Below, one piece after another: positions 1 through 6,973 of a stretch of DNA of 15,586 bases. The DNA is from SIG710 sp045595425 (GTDB lineage Bacteria > Bacillota > Clostridia > Oscillospirales > CAG-272), in assembly GCA_045595425.1 (NCBI GenBank), contig JAZOAL010000140.1:1-15586 (forward strand). The letters run 5' to 3'. The position numbers were made by a program, and so were the translations under genes. The notes beneath the pieces are model-generated. The model saw only the letters and a list, made by a program, of their open reading frames with translations, had not been told where the DNA came from and made no database searches. Numbering within the stretch: the stretch's first letter is position 1; each line of letters opens with the position of its first letter.

Positions 1-1846
1 CCAAGTTCATTTCATGGAAGGGTCTCCAGAGCACCGGTATATCATTGTTTGCAAGCTCGCGCAGAAAAGCCGCGTCAGTATTCAGCTCGCGCTTGAAAAC
101 ACGGTTGAGGGCAGTACCTTCTTTCAGCAGCTCCTCCCACATATCTTCCTCAAGATAACCGCGGCAGTTGGCAGCGGTGTTCATTGGATTTGGATTGTAA
201 AAATGTGAGCTTGCGGTAATGACTCCGCCGTCTCTGCAATAATCAATGAGCTCCTTGAGATATTTGGTTCTGTGTTCCTCTGTTGTCGTCATAAGATCTA
301 TACCGTAACAGGAGAGATCCATGCCTATGATAGAAGGCACCTCACCTGTTGCTTCAACAAAAGGAGCTATAACATTCTGTGGGGTGGAAGAATTCATGTT
401 TATCTGTTCACCCACAAGAAGCTTTCCGTTGTCATTATATATTTCGGTAAGCAGCTCCATGAGAGTTTCCTTATCATAGCGCGCATCCTCGCCCTTACCA
501 CGGGTAAGGTTTACCGTTTCAAAGACAAAATTCTTTTCCTCTTGATTCAGTTGTTCTGCGATGCTGCTTTCGAGATATTCCTTGCTCACAAATGCAAGAG
601 TTGATCCTATTGCATCGGTATAATATGTATATTCCTCGCCTGTCCGCTTATCGAGAATGAGGACAAATCCGCGGAAAACGATATTCTGCAGAGCTCTTTC
701 GGTAAATTCCTCTTCGCTTCCCTCAAAGCCGACCGCCGAGATTGCGAATTTCACCCTTCCGTTTTCGGGAGCGGAAAGGGTTGCGCCAACCTTATTCCCG
801 TTTTCATATACAACGAGCATTTCCGTGCCCTCTGTCCCGAGGGTAAAATCATTGAGCGCATATTCATTTTTTCCCGCAATTGCGCCAACCTTTATAATTT
901 CAAATTTCTCATTATCGCCGAAATTGACCGTATCATATTCAAATACTGCTCTCAGACCCTTATAGTCTCTAATTCTGACGCTCCAACCGTCAAAGCTCAA
1001 TATTTCCTTTGCATAAAGGGTTTGGGATTCGGTTATATGCTGAGTGTTATCATAAACTTTTGTATATTCCTTGTCCTCAAAAAGGCAGATTACACTTCCG
1101 TTTTCGCCCGCAGAATGATCCTTCAGCTTCATGCCAAAGGGCACGGAAAAGGTATTATAAATTTTGCCGTCTGAAAGTATGTCAACATCAATATACCAAT
1201 CCCTGACAGAGTATTTGATGCCTTTCTCACTTGCGTATGTCTCGAATACCGAGCCTGCAGCTCCATAGATTTCTGTAAGACCGTCGGGGAGAGCGTCCAC
1301 GGCGATCGAGGCTGACGCATCGGCACTTGAAAAGAGGGTTTTGATCTGCGTTCCCATTAATATTTTCGTCTCTATTGTGGGAACATTTCTCAGATCCGCC
1401 ATTCCTTCAATTCTGATATATTCGTCAACCCAGATAGTGTGCAGAGAGGTACAGCCCCTGAATGCGTTATAATTCACCTGTTCGATATCTGCGGTTATGA
1501 CCACTTCCTCAAGACTCGTGTAGTCTGTAAAAGCGCCATAGGTGATTTTTTTAAAAACTCCGTCAAGAACGACCTTTTTTACCGCACTTTTATATTTTAC
1601 CCAACCGCCGTTTGCAGATGTTGCTCGACCGCATTCGTTATATTCATCATAATCATTGCTAATGCTCTTGATCGTCAAAAGACCGGTGTCTGTGTCAAAC
1701 GTCCAGTCATTATTGACTGTGATTTGTTCGTTGTAGGTATCTTCAATATGCCCTGTAACTATTTCCGCCGAAGCTGCCATGGTGAAAAAAATAGCGGAAA
1801 AGACTGCCATTAAAATAAAAGACAAAAATCTTTGGTGTTTTTTCAT
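1..1846 (-). CDS. Secreted LRR-GH26 glycoside hydrolase (5' part; runs off left edge)
   Basis: The reading frame is open for 615 codons from an ATG at 1844-1846 to the window edge, so the C-terminus is missing. An AGGAGA ribosome binding site lies just upstream. Residues 1-27 form a signal peptide (Lys-Lys start, hydrophobic core, ASA cleavage site). Residues about 45-215 look like a BspA-type (LRR_5) leucine-rich repeat region: WTFD-TGLLTI opening, repeats with AF-(T/R)-(D/G)-x-TSL, and a closing IYG-AGS-ETYASEKGI cap. Residues about 216-435 are a beta-rich linker I do not recognise. From about 441 the sequence fits glycoside hydrolase family 26: LVGEQIN, GGVITASSHFYNP at 540-552, and WRPFHEMN at 607-614, whose Glu612 would be the acid/base; the nucleophile lies beyond the edge. 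GH26 enzymes are mostly beta-mannanases, with some xylanases and mixed-linkage glucanases; substrate cannot be set here. It likely acts outside the cell on plant polysaccharide. Confidence 0.85.
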   Translation of the reverse strand, partial: MKKHQRFLSFILMAVFSAIFFTMAASAEIVTGHIEDTYNEQITVNNDWTFDTDTGLLTIKSISNDYDEYNECGRATSANGGWVKYKSAVKKVVLDGVFKKITYGAFTDYTSLEEVVITADIEQVNYNAFRGCTSLHTIWVDEYIRIEGMADLRNVPTIETKILMGTQIKTLFSSADASASIAVDALPDGLTEIYGAAGSVFETYASEKGIKYSVRDWYIDVDILSDGKIYNTFSVPFGMKLKDHSAGENGSVICLFEDKEYTKVYDNTQHITESQTLYAKEILSFDGWSVRIRDYKGLRAVFEYDTVNFGDNEKFEIIKVGAIAGKNEYALNDFTLGTEGTEMLVVYENGNKVGATLSAPENGRVKFAISAVGFEGSEEEFTERALQNIVFRGFVLILDKRTGEEYTYYTDAIGSTLAFVSKEYLESSIAEQLNQEEKNFVFETVNLTRGKGEDARYDKETLMELLTEIYNDNGKLLVGEQINMNSSTPQNVIAPFVEATGEVPSIIGMDLSCYGIDLMTTTEEHRTKYLKELIDYCRDGGVITASSHFYNPNPMNTAANCRGYLEEDMWEELLKEGTALNRVFKRELNTDAAFLRELANNDIPVLWRPFHEMNL

Positions 1847-1874
1847 ATTGTTCTCCTATCTGATTACTGTATCT

Positions 1875-1903
1875 ATTTTACCATATTCGGATATACATGT
1901 CAA
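1875..1903 (-). promoter_or_regulatory. Sigma-A promoter of the LRR-GH26 gene
   Basis: Read on the minus strand, TTGACA (1898-1903) is followed after exactly 17 bases by TAAAAT (1875-1880), with a TG one base before the -10 box (extended -10). The predicted start near 1868 leaves a leader of about 22 bases. The hydrolase therefore has its own strong promoter. I see no convincing terminator between it and the upstream cyclophilin gene, so read-through from that operon is possible. Confidence 0.8.
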
Positions 1904-1947
1904 TATTTTCCGAGAACATCCAATAAAAATTATTTGTCAAATTATTA

Positions 1948-2433
1948 TCAGATGATTTTGACCTTTTCGATGAGAACGGGAGTTACGGGGCAATCGCTGA
2001 AATTTGTTGGAACGGAGGCGATCTTGTCAACAACCTCAATGCCGCTCGTCACCCTGCCGAATGCCGCATACTGACCGTCAAGATGCGGTGCATCTCGGTG
2101 CATTATGAAGAACTGGGAGGAGGCGGAATTGGGAATCATGGTTCTCGCCATGCTTATAACGCCGCGAGTGTGCTTTATATCGTTTTGCGGAAAGCCGTTT
2201 GAGGCAAATTCGCCCTTGATGGATGCCGCGTTTGTATCGTTCATGAGATAGTCATATCCGCCGCCCTGGATCATGAAGCCCTCGATAACGCGGTGGAAGA
2301 TCAGATTCTCATAAAAATTTGACTTCACAAGCTTAACAAAATTTTCAACCGTTATAGGTGCTTTGTCGGGATAAAGCTCAAGCTCTATCTCTCCGTAGTT
2401 TTGAACCGTTATTTTAACATTGATGTTTTCCAT
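1948..2433 (-). CDS. ppiB: Cyclophilin-type peptidyl-prolyl cis-trans isomerase
   Basis: This is a 161-residue single-domain cyclophilin that catalyses cis-trans isomerisation of prolyl bonds during protein folding. There is no signal peptide or membrane segment, so it should be cytoplasmic. Family motifs are in order: FHRVI at 46-50 (catalytic Arg48), EGFMIQGGG at 51-59, GVISMAR at 91-97, ASSQFFI at 104-110 and HLDGQYAAFG at 117-126. Length and motifs are those of short bacterial PpiB proteins. The ATG is preceded by AAGGAGA. It is the last gene of the leftward operon, 29 bases after mrnC. The gene symbol reflects the family; the specific orthologue is not proven. Confidence 0.93.
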   Translation of the reverse strand: MENINVKITVQNYGEIELELYPDKAPITVENFVKLVKSNFYENLIFHRVIEGFMIQGGGYDYLMNDTNAASIKGEFASNGFPQNDIKHTRGVISMARTMIPNSASSQFFIMHRDAPHLDGQYAAFGRVTSGIEVVDKIASVPTNFSDCPVTPVLIEKVKII

Positions 2434-2462
2434 GTTTATTCTCCTTTATGGTTAGTTAAAAT

Positions 2463-2879
2463 TTATAAAGCGGCTTGTTTTTCACGCAGAGCCGCGATCT
2501 TATCGGCATAGGCGATCGAAAAAAGCTCTTTTATGCGATCCTGCCTGCCCTCAATATGAAGGTAACCGAAGAGGGCTTCAAGCCCTGTTGCCTGTCTGTA
2601 CTGAGAAACGGAGCAGTTTTTGGGCGTATTTGTATGCCCGATGTTTCGTCCGCGGCGATATGCGGCGTTCTCTTCCTCGGTCAGAATATCAATGATCTTA
2701 TGAATAGCCTCTGCCTGCTCGGGCGCGCGGACAAAATTAAGAGCCTGGGCGTTAAGATGACGGGAGCTTGAGAGCCCCTCTTCCACAAGAAGGGTGCGGA
2801 CGCACATTTCCACAACGCAGTCGCCGAGATAAGCGAGAGCCGCGGTGGTAATGGTTTTTGAATCGATCCTTTCGGGCAT
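2463..2879 (-). CDS. mrnC: Mini-ribonuclease III (23S rRNA maturation)
   Basis: This 138-residue protein is an RNase III catalytic domain without a double-stranded RNA-binding domain, the hallmark of Mini-III. In Bacillus subtilis Mini-III trims the 5' and 3' ends of 23S rRNA precursors as a homodimer. Visible signatures are ALAYLGDCVVEMCVR at 14-28 with Asp20 as the expected metal-binding acid, RGRN at 76-79, and YRQATGLEALFGYLHI at 94-109 with Glu101 as the second acid. The start lies one base past the stop of the upstream Toprim gene, so the two are probably translationally coupled. Length is normal for the family. Confidence 0.93.
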   Translation of the reverse strand: MPERIDSKTITTAALAYLGDCVVEMCVRTLLVEEGLSSSRHLNAQALNFVRAPEQAEAIHKIIDILTEEENAAYRRGRNIGHTNTPKNCSVSQYRQATGLEALFGYLHIEGRQDRIKELFSIAYADKIAALREKQAAL

Positions 2880-2880
2880 T

Positions 2881-3522
2881 TTAATCTTCGCCTGATCCTT
2901 TCCGCTCCGATCCCATGAGCTCTAAATATTCATCATAGGAAATGAGCAATTTCAGTGCCGCAAGGAGCGCGTTTGCCGTCATGGAGCAGGGCAAGCCCAG
3001 CTTTTTAGCCAAAGCGTCTCTTGCCGCCGCGCTGTCCTCTCTGCCTGAGAGTCCGTCGCGGTAGAAATCCGCTTTTGAAAGGGGATTTTCAAGAGAACGG
3101 GCATAGGCGTCCGCATCTTGCGGATTTTTTCCGTTCTCTGCGGCATAGGGCTCAAAAAGGGATCGCAGAAGCTGCTTTTCCATACCCTCAACGCCAAGCG
3201 TACCCGCCTTTGAAGGCTCGGCTTTTCTCTTTTCCTTACCCTTTATCTGCGGGATATAGAGCTGGATAAGCCTGTCCTTTGGCAGAGCGGATGTAATATG
3301 CGAGCGGATAAGCGAGCCTGCGCCGTCGCTGTCGGTAAGAACGATAACGGGAGTCTTTGCGGCAAGCGTGCGCAAAATCGTCAGCTTTTCGCTTTTTGAA
3401 AAAACTCCGAATCCGTCGGTTGTATATATTTGAGCATTTATAACGCTGATAAGCCTGAGCCTGTCGTATTTTCCTTCAACAATGACAGGATAAGGAATAT
3501 TAAGTTTTTCCATCTCTGCCAT
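2881..3522 (-). CDS. rnmV: Toprim ribonuclease M5-like protein (5S rRNA maturation)
   Basis: This 213-residue protein has an N-terminal Toprim domain: VIVEGKYD at 13-20 (Glu16) and VLTDSDGAG at 61-69 (Asp64 and Asp66), the acidic metal-binding set of RNase M5 and DnaG-type enzymes. LGVEGMEKQLL at 109-119 resembles the conserved central region of RNase M5. The C-terminal half, about 125-205, is the helical region usually annotated DUF4093 in these proteins. RNase M5 releases mature 5S rRNA from its precursor in Firmicutes. An AAGGAG site precedes the ATG. In Bacillus rnmV sits next to ksgA; here it abuts mrnC. It could be a divergent paralogue, but the fit is good. Confidence 0.88.
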   Translation of the reverse strand: MAEMEKLNIPYPVIVEGKYDRLRLISVINAQIYTTDGFGVFSKSEKLTILRTLAAKTPVIVLTDSDGAGSLIRSHITSALPKDRLIQLYIPQIKGKEKRKAEPSKAGTLGVEGMEKQLLRSLFEPYAAENGKNPQDADAYARSLENPLSKADFYRDGLSGREDSAAARDALAKKLGLPCSMTANALLAALKLLISYDEYLELMGSERKGSGED

Positions 3523-3552
3523 AGGGAGCTCCTTAATTAAAAGTTAACTTTT

Positions 3553-4731
3553 TCAGATATCAGCCGGTATATAGACCTGCTCCGCATTTTCAACAGCCTC
3601 ATTTACAAGGGCTTTAAAGTCAAGCTTTCCCTCCTGCTCAATGACCTTGGCAAGCTCGGGCTTTGTTTTGGGATGACGGGGAGTAAAGACAGTACAGCAG
3701 TCCTCATATGGCTGAATGGAGGTCTCAAAGGTATCGATCTTTCGCGCTATCTGAACGATCTCCTCCTTATCCATGCCGATGCAGGGACGGAAAACGGGCA
3801 TTGAAACCGTGGCATTTGTCACGGCGATAGCCTGCATGGTCTGGGAAGCGACCTGACCGACGCTTTCGCCCGTGATAAGGGCAAGGCAATCGTTTTTAAG
3901 GGCAAGCTTTTCTGCGATCGCCATCATATAACGGCGGAGAAGGAGGGTGAAATACTCCTCATCGCAATTTTTGGCAAGCTCCTCCTGCACGCGGGTGAGG
4001 GACACTACATGAACGAGCATACTGCCCGAATAACGGGTAACTAACCTTGCAAGCTCAAGAACCTTTTCCTTGGCGCGTTCGCTGGTATAGGGGAAGCTCT
4101 CAAAATGAACCGCCTCGATCTTAACGCCGCGCTTTGCCATCATATAGCCGGCAACGGGGGAGTCGATTCCGCCCGAGAGCAGAAGCATCCCCTTGCCGTT
4201 TGTGCCAACCGGCATACCGCCTGCCCCTTTGAAGGAGCCGGCGCTGATATAGGCGGCGTTTTCACGCACCTCAACGCGAACCACAACATCGGGCTTTTTG
4301 ACATTTACGCGCAGATGATTGCAAGCCGCAAGGACTGCGCCTCCGCTTTGAGCGGCGATATCGGGAGACTTCAGCGGAAAGCGTTTATCGGCGCGCTTCG
4401 CTTCGACCTTAAAGGTCTTTTTGTCGGAAAGAAAACGGGGTATATATTCGCGAATGGTCTCTTTTATTTTATCCATGTCCTTTTCGGCAACCGCGGCACG
4501 CTCTATGGTCACGATACCGAAAACGCGTGTGAGCGCGTCAAAAACCGCATCGAGATCCACATCGTCATTTGTGCCTTCAACATAAACCGTGCTTTGAGAG
4601 TGGCTTATCTTAAAGCTGCCATAGGTACGCAGGCGGAATTTAAGCTCTTTGATAAGGGCGTTTTCAAAATAGCTGTGATTTGCGCCCTTGAGCACGATCT
4701 CACCGCATTTGCAAAGAAAAATTTCCTTCAT
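3553..4731 (-). CDS. thiI: tRNA 4-thiouridine synthetase ThiI
   Basis: This 392-residue protein makes 4-thiouridine at position 8 of tRNA and in many bacteria also supplies sulfur for the thiazole ring of thiamine. Order: an N-terminal ferredoxin-like region (1-60), a THUMP RNA-binding domain (about 60-165), then an adenylating PP-loop domain with LLLSGGIDSPVAGYMMAKRG at 183-202. YEDCCTVFTPRHPKTKP at 342-358 carries the conserved Cys region near 345. The protein ends after the PP-loop domain, so it lacks the C-terminal rhodanese domain of the Escherichia coli enzyme, as in many Firmicutes. Sulfur should then come from a separate cysteine desulfurase, none of which is encoded in this window. 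An AGAAGGA site lies before the ATG, 18 bases downstream of the DUF2007 gene. Confidence 0.96.
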   Translation of the reverse strand: MKEIFLCKCGEIVLKGANHSYFENALIKELKFRLRTYGSFKISHSQSTVYVEGTNDDVDLDAVFDALTRVFGIVTIERAAVAEKDMDKIKETIREYIPRFLSDKKTFKVEAKRADKRFPLKSPDIAAQSGGAVLAACNHLRVNVKKPDVVVRVEVRENAAYISAGSFKGAGGMPVGTNGKGMLLLSGGIDSPVAGYMMAKRGVKIEAVHFESFPYTSERAKEKVLELARLVTRYSGSMLVHVVSLTRVQEELAKNCDEEYFTLLLRRYMMAIAEKLALKNDCLALITGESVGQVASQTMQAIAVTNATVSMPVFRPCIGMDKEEIVQIARKIDTFETSIQPYEDCCTVFTPRHPKTKPELAKVIEQEGKLDFKALVNEAVENAEQVYIPADI

Positions 4732-4749
4732 TTGTTTGTCCTTCTGTTT

Positions 4750-5058
4750 TCAGACTTCTTCCGAACCGCTCTCGGGGAGCTCGTCCGGTATTTCTTCGGG
4801 AGATATCAGGGAAAGGGCTTCTTCATAGCGGTTTTCATCAACATAGATATCGCATCCGAGAGCGGCACCGGAGCCCATAACTATGCGCACGACCTCTCCT
4901 GCACCTCTTTCGCGGGCAAGATAGGGGATGCTTTCACTGCGAAGTATACTTTCAATAACGGCTTTTTCCTCGGGGGAGAAGACCGTTAAAAGAAGCTTGA
5001 CATTTTCTGTTTGAGGCGGCGCGGGTCTGTCCGTGCCGAAAAGCTTGTCGAAAAACAT
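4750..5058 (-). CDS. Small DUF2007-type protein
   Basis: This 102-residue acidic protein matches the DUF2007 pattern (often called putative signal transducing protein): LLLTVFSPEEKAVIESIL at 22-39, SIPYLARERGAGE at 43-55, then MGSGAALGCDIYV at 61-73 and an alpha-helical end. No function is established for the family as far as I know, and none is assigned here. There is no signal peptide or membrane helix. The tail (residues 88-102) is rich in Glu, Pro and Ser. Its GAGGAG binding site overlaps the last codons of the exonuclease gene, only 7 bases separate the genes, and thiI follows closely, so it is part of the RNA-maturation operon. Confidence 0.8.
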   Translation of the reverse strand: MFFDKLFGTDRPAPPQTENVKLLLTVFSPEEKAVIESILRSESIPYLARERGAGEVVRIVMGSGAALGCDIYVDENRYEEALSLISPEEIPDELPESGSEEV

Positions 5059-5065
5059 ATTTTAT

Positions 5066-6154
5066 TTACTCCTCGCTTTTATAATAATTGGGGAACAGTC
5101 TGTCCCAAACAGCGGCGCAGGCATATGTATCTGCCAGAGAGCTGTGAGGCACGCCCTGCCATTCGATTTCGAAGCATTCCATCGCGTCTATGAGGCTGGC
5201 GTGCACGATATCCGGGCGGTTTTCGTGCGCGTAGCGGACAAATTCGTTTGCACAGCAGCGCACCTTTTCGTGCAGAGCCTCCTGCTCCTCCTCGGTATCA
5301 TAGATATACTTGATATGACTGTAATCGGTTGAAACGCCGTAAGCGATAAGGCGGTCACAGCCTTCGAAAAGCTCCTTGATGGTTGGTATCAGATCCGCAA
5401 GCAGAGGCGCATCCTCAACCATTTCGGGGGTTATTCCGTGGATCTTCTCGGTCTTCTTCCACTTCCTGGTGTGGTCGGGCTTTACAAGAGTGTTCATCAC
5501 CAGATCTCCGGCGCCGTTAACGATACTGATAGAGATTATCTCATCTCTTGCATAAAATCCCGTCAGCTCAAGGTCAAAAAAGAGGATTTTTTTAGGATCC
5601 ATGCCATAGAAAGCGTTTCTGTGGATCTCGCCTTCAGCGCGGCGGATCGCCATTTCTTCCTCATAGCAATCTTCGCAGAGCTTATGCTTATACCGAATGT
5701 TTTTGCCGCATTTAACGCACATCATCGGCAGGCGCAGTGCTGTTTTTTTGTCATAAAACCAAACGGTCTCTCCGCTTGCCTTAACGGTATATGCAACAGG
5801 CTCTTCTATCGGCTTATAATACATCTGCTCAAGTCGGTCGCGGGAGTAAAAACCGTTTTCGGCGGCTCTTCTTGTGCCCATTCTTTCAATGACATTGCCG
5901 CTGGGAAGCGTCATGGTCTCTCCCGAGTTATGACCGTACCAAGCCTCCGCCGGAGCTTCCTTTACAAAAAGGGGGTCGAAATAAAAGACAACGTCCCGGC
6001 TGTCGGGTGAATAGCTGAATGCAACAGGGTCGCCTCCCGGCAGCAGATGGAGCTGGGATAGCGTGGTGCGGGTCAGATATTTGCGGAAATCCGGGTCGCT
6101 TTTTTTGAGGAGCGGTATGGTAGCGCCCGATCTCAGCTTTAGTGTTTCTTCCAA
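5066..6154 (-). CDS. DEDDh-type 3'-5' exonuclease with N-terminal domain and zinc ribbon
   Basis: This 362-residue protein starts at a TTG (6152-6154), chosen because GGAGG lies 8 bases upstream and no ATG fits better. Residues 1-140 are an N-terminal domain I cannot name. Residues 146-163 hold CxxC-x10-CxxC, a small zinc-ribbon candidate. Residues about 188-352 fit the DEDDh exonuclease fold: FFDLELTGF (Asp194, Glu196), KIHGITPEMV at 237-246, IAYGVSTDYSHI (Asp277), and HSSLAD (His337, Asp342). All four acids and the His are present, so it should be an active metal-dependent 3'-5' exonuclease, on DNA or RNA unknown. It heads an operon with thiI, rnmV and mrnC, which favours an RNA role, but that is inference. 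It differs from stand-alone DnaQ or RNase T by the extra N-terminal half. Confidence 0.82.
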   Translation of the reverse strand: MEETLKLRSGATIPLLKKSDPDFRKYLTRTTLSQLHLLPGGDPVAFSYSPDSRDVVFYFDPLFVKEAPAEAWYGHNSGETMTLPSGNVIERMGTRRAAENGFYSRDRLEQMYYKPIEEPVAYTVKASGETVWFYDKKTALRLPMMCVKCGKNIRYKHKLCEDCYEEEMAIRRAEGEIHRNAFYGMDPKKILFFDLELTGFYARDEIISISIVNGAGDLVMNTLVKPDHTRKWKKTEKIHGITPEMVEDAPLLADLIPTIKELFEGCDRLIAYGVSTDYSHIKYIYDTEEEQEALHEKVRCCANEFVRYAHENRPDIVHASLIDAMECFEIEWQGVPHSSLADTYACAAVWDRLFPNYYKSEE

Positions 6155-6217
6155 AATATATTCCTCCGTAAACCGTTTTTAAACGGGTTAAATTTTCAAA
6201 CGCATACAGATACTTTT

Positions 6218-6246
6218 ATTATAACACAACAGCACAAAAAGTTCAA
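6218..6246 (-). promoter_or_regulatory. Sigma-A promoter of the six-gene RNA-maturation operon
   Basis: On the minus strand TTGAAC (6241-6246) and TATAAT (6218-6223, perfect -10) are separated by exactly 17 bases. Transcription would start near 6211, leaving a leader of about 57 bases before the TTG start at 6154. Within that leader CCGTTT-TT-AAACGG (6173-6186) could form a short hairpin just upstream of the ribosome binding site. Genes down to 1948 follow with gaps of 1 to 30 bases, so this promoter probably serves all six. Confidence 0.85.
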
Positions 6247-6344
6247 TACAATTTATAAATTTTTTAATGAATAACGGCAGAAGTTGATGGAAAAAATTAA
6301 AACAGCACCGCGAGAGCGGCAAGACAAATGTTAAGGAGAAGTTT

Positions 6345-6803
6345 ATGAACACACTTACCACAAAAGAAAACGGACTTTTAAAGGATCTTAAGGGTCAGGA
6401 GCAGCTCTGCATTGACAAATACACCCGTTATTCCTCAGAGGCAAAAAGCACAGAGCTGGCACAGCTTTTCAGCGACATGGCACAGACCGAGAGAGAGCAT
6501 CTGAGAACGATCAATGAAATGATGGAGGGAAAGACTCCCGTGATGCCTCAGACAATCGGAAATTCCAATAATCAGAACACCTCTTCCTATGCCTATGAAA
6601 ATGAGGAGGACAGAAAGCATGACGCATTTCTCTGCACCGATATGCTTGCAACTGAGAAGCACGCATCGAGCATTTATGATGTGAGCGTTTTTGAATTTTC
6701 CTCTCCCGAAAACAGACGAACTCTGAACCATATTCAAGCTGAAGAGCAGCAGCACGGAGAGCAGCTTTATAAATATATGTCCCAAAACAATATGTATAGC
6801 TGA
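6345..6803 (+). CDS. CotF-like spore coat / ferritin-fold protein
   Basis: This 152-residue protein has two helix-pair halves. The second half (about 88-152: DMLATEKHASSIYD, ending LYKYMSQNNMYS) reads like the Coat F domain of spore coat proteins; the first half (8-60) is a similar helical hairpin. Together they suggest a four-helix ferritin-like bundle. Candidate di-metal ligands are complete and evenly placed: Glu19, Glu49xxHis52, Glu104 and Glu134xxHis137, each Glu to ExxH gap being 30 residues. This suggests it could still bind iron or manganese, although CotF members are usually treated as structural. A linker rich in Asn, Ser and Gln (69-82) joins the halves. AAGGAG lies 7 bases before the ATG. 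It is monocistronic, with a terminator after it; no clear sigma-A promoter is visible upstream, which would fit a sporulation sigma factor but does not prove one. Confidence 0.8.
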   Translation: MNTLTTKENGLLKDLKGQEQLCIDKYTRYSSEAKSTELAQLFSDMAQTEREHLRTINEMMEGKTPVMPQTIGNSNNQNTSSYAYENEEDRKHDAFLCTDMLATEKHASSIYDVSVFEFSSPENRRTLNHIQAEEQQHGEQLYKYMSQNNMYS

Positions 6804-6811
6804 TCTGAAGA

Positions 6812-6848
6812 ACAGACACAGGCGCGGTTTGCCCGTGTCTGTTTTTTT
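6812..6848 (+). terminator. Rho-independent terminator after the CotF-like gene
   Basis: ACAGACAC at 6812-6819 pairs with GTGTCTGT at 6835-6842, and GGC/GCC extends the stem past one A-C mismatch. The stem is followed by a run of seven T residues. This separates the coat-like gene from the zinc operon. Confidence 0.92.
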
Positions 6849-6913
6849 GTTGGTTTTGCGGCAGGCAAAGCCCAGGTCATCGTTTATAATGTGCACTTGT
6901 TTTTCCAAAAGTG

Positions 6914-6942
6914 TTGACAAATGGAGCTTTATATGCTACAAT
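6914..6942 (+). promoter_or_regulatory. Sigma-A promoter of the zinc-uptake operon
   Basis: TTGACA (6914-6919, consensus) and TACAAT (6937-6942) are spaced by exactly 17 bases, with TG one base before the -10 box. The predicted transcription start is near 6949, inside the adjoining palindromic operator. It is the only promoter seen for zur-znuACB and the kinase behind them. Confidence 0.9.
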
Positions 6943-6959
6943 ATGAGAACCGTTCTCAT
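6943..6959 (+). promoter_or_regulatory. Zur (Fur-family) operator
   Basis: ATGAGAAC-C-GTTCTCAT is a perfect 17-base palindrome (8-1-8) directly after the -10 box and over the predicted transcription start. Fur-family repressors bind inverted repeats of this size and symmetry. Since the next gene encodes a Fur-family protein and the following three a zinc transporter, the simplest reading is zinc-dependent autorepression: bound Zur would block RNA polymerase. The AGAAC/GTTCT core differs from the AT-rich Fur and PerR boxes of Bacillus. Confidence 0.85.
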
Positions 6960-6973
6960 TTTGGAGGTGTGTT

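Noticed and set aside
14..1813. Several plus-strand open frames of 60-124 codons at the left end
   Set aside because: They are all antisense to a continuous 615-codon minus-strand frame with a signal peptide, LRR pattern and GH26 motifs.
1970..1985. ATGAGAAC half-site in the ppiB coding region resembling the Zur operator
   Set aside because: The second half of the palindrome is absent, and it lies at the 3' end of a gene, so it is not a credible operator.
4105..4989. 294-codon open frame on the plus strand
   Set aside because: It lies antisense to thiI and the DUF2007 gene, both of which have strong family motifs and ribosome binding sites. It has no recognisable domain and no good ribosome binding site.
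5438..6010. 190-codon open frame on the plus strand
   Set aside because: It is antisense to the exonuclease gene and shows no family features.
6435..6920. 161-codon open frame on the minus strand over the CotF-like gene
   Set aside because: It crosses a clear rho-independent terminator and lies antisense to a gene with conserved ligands and a good ribosome binding site.
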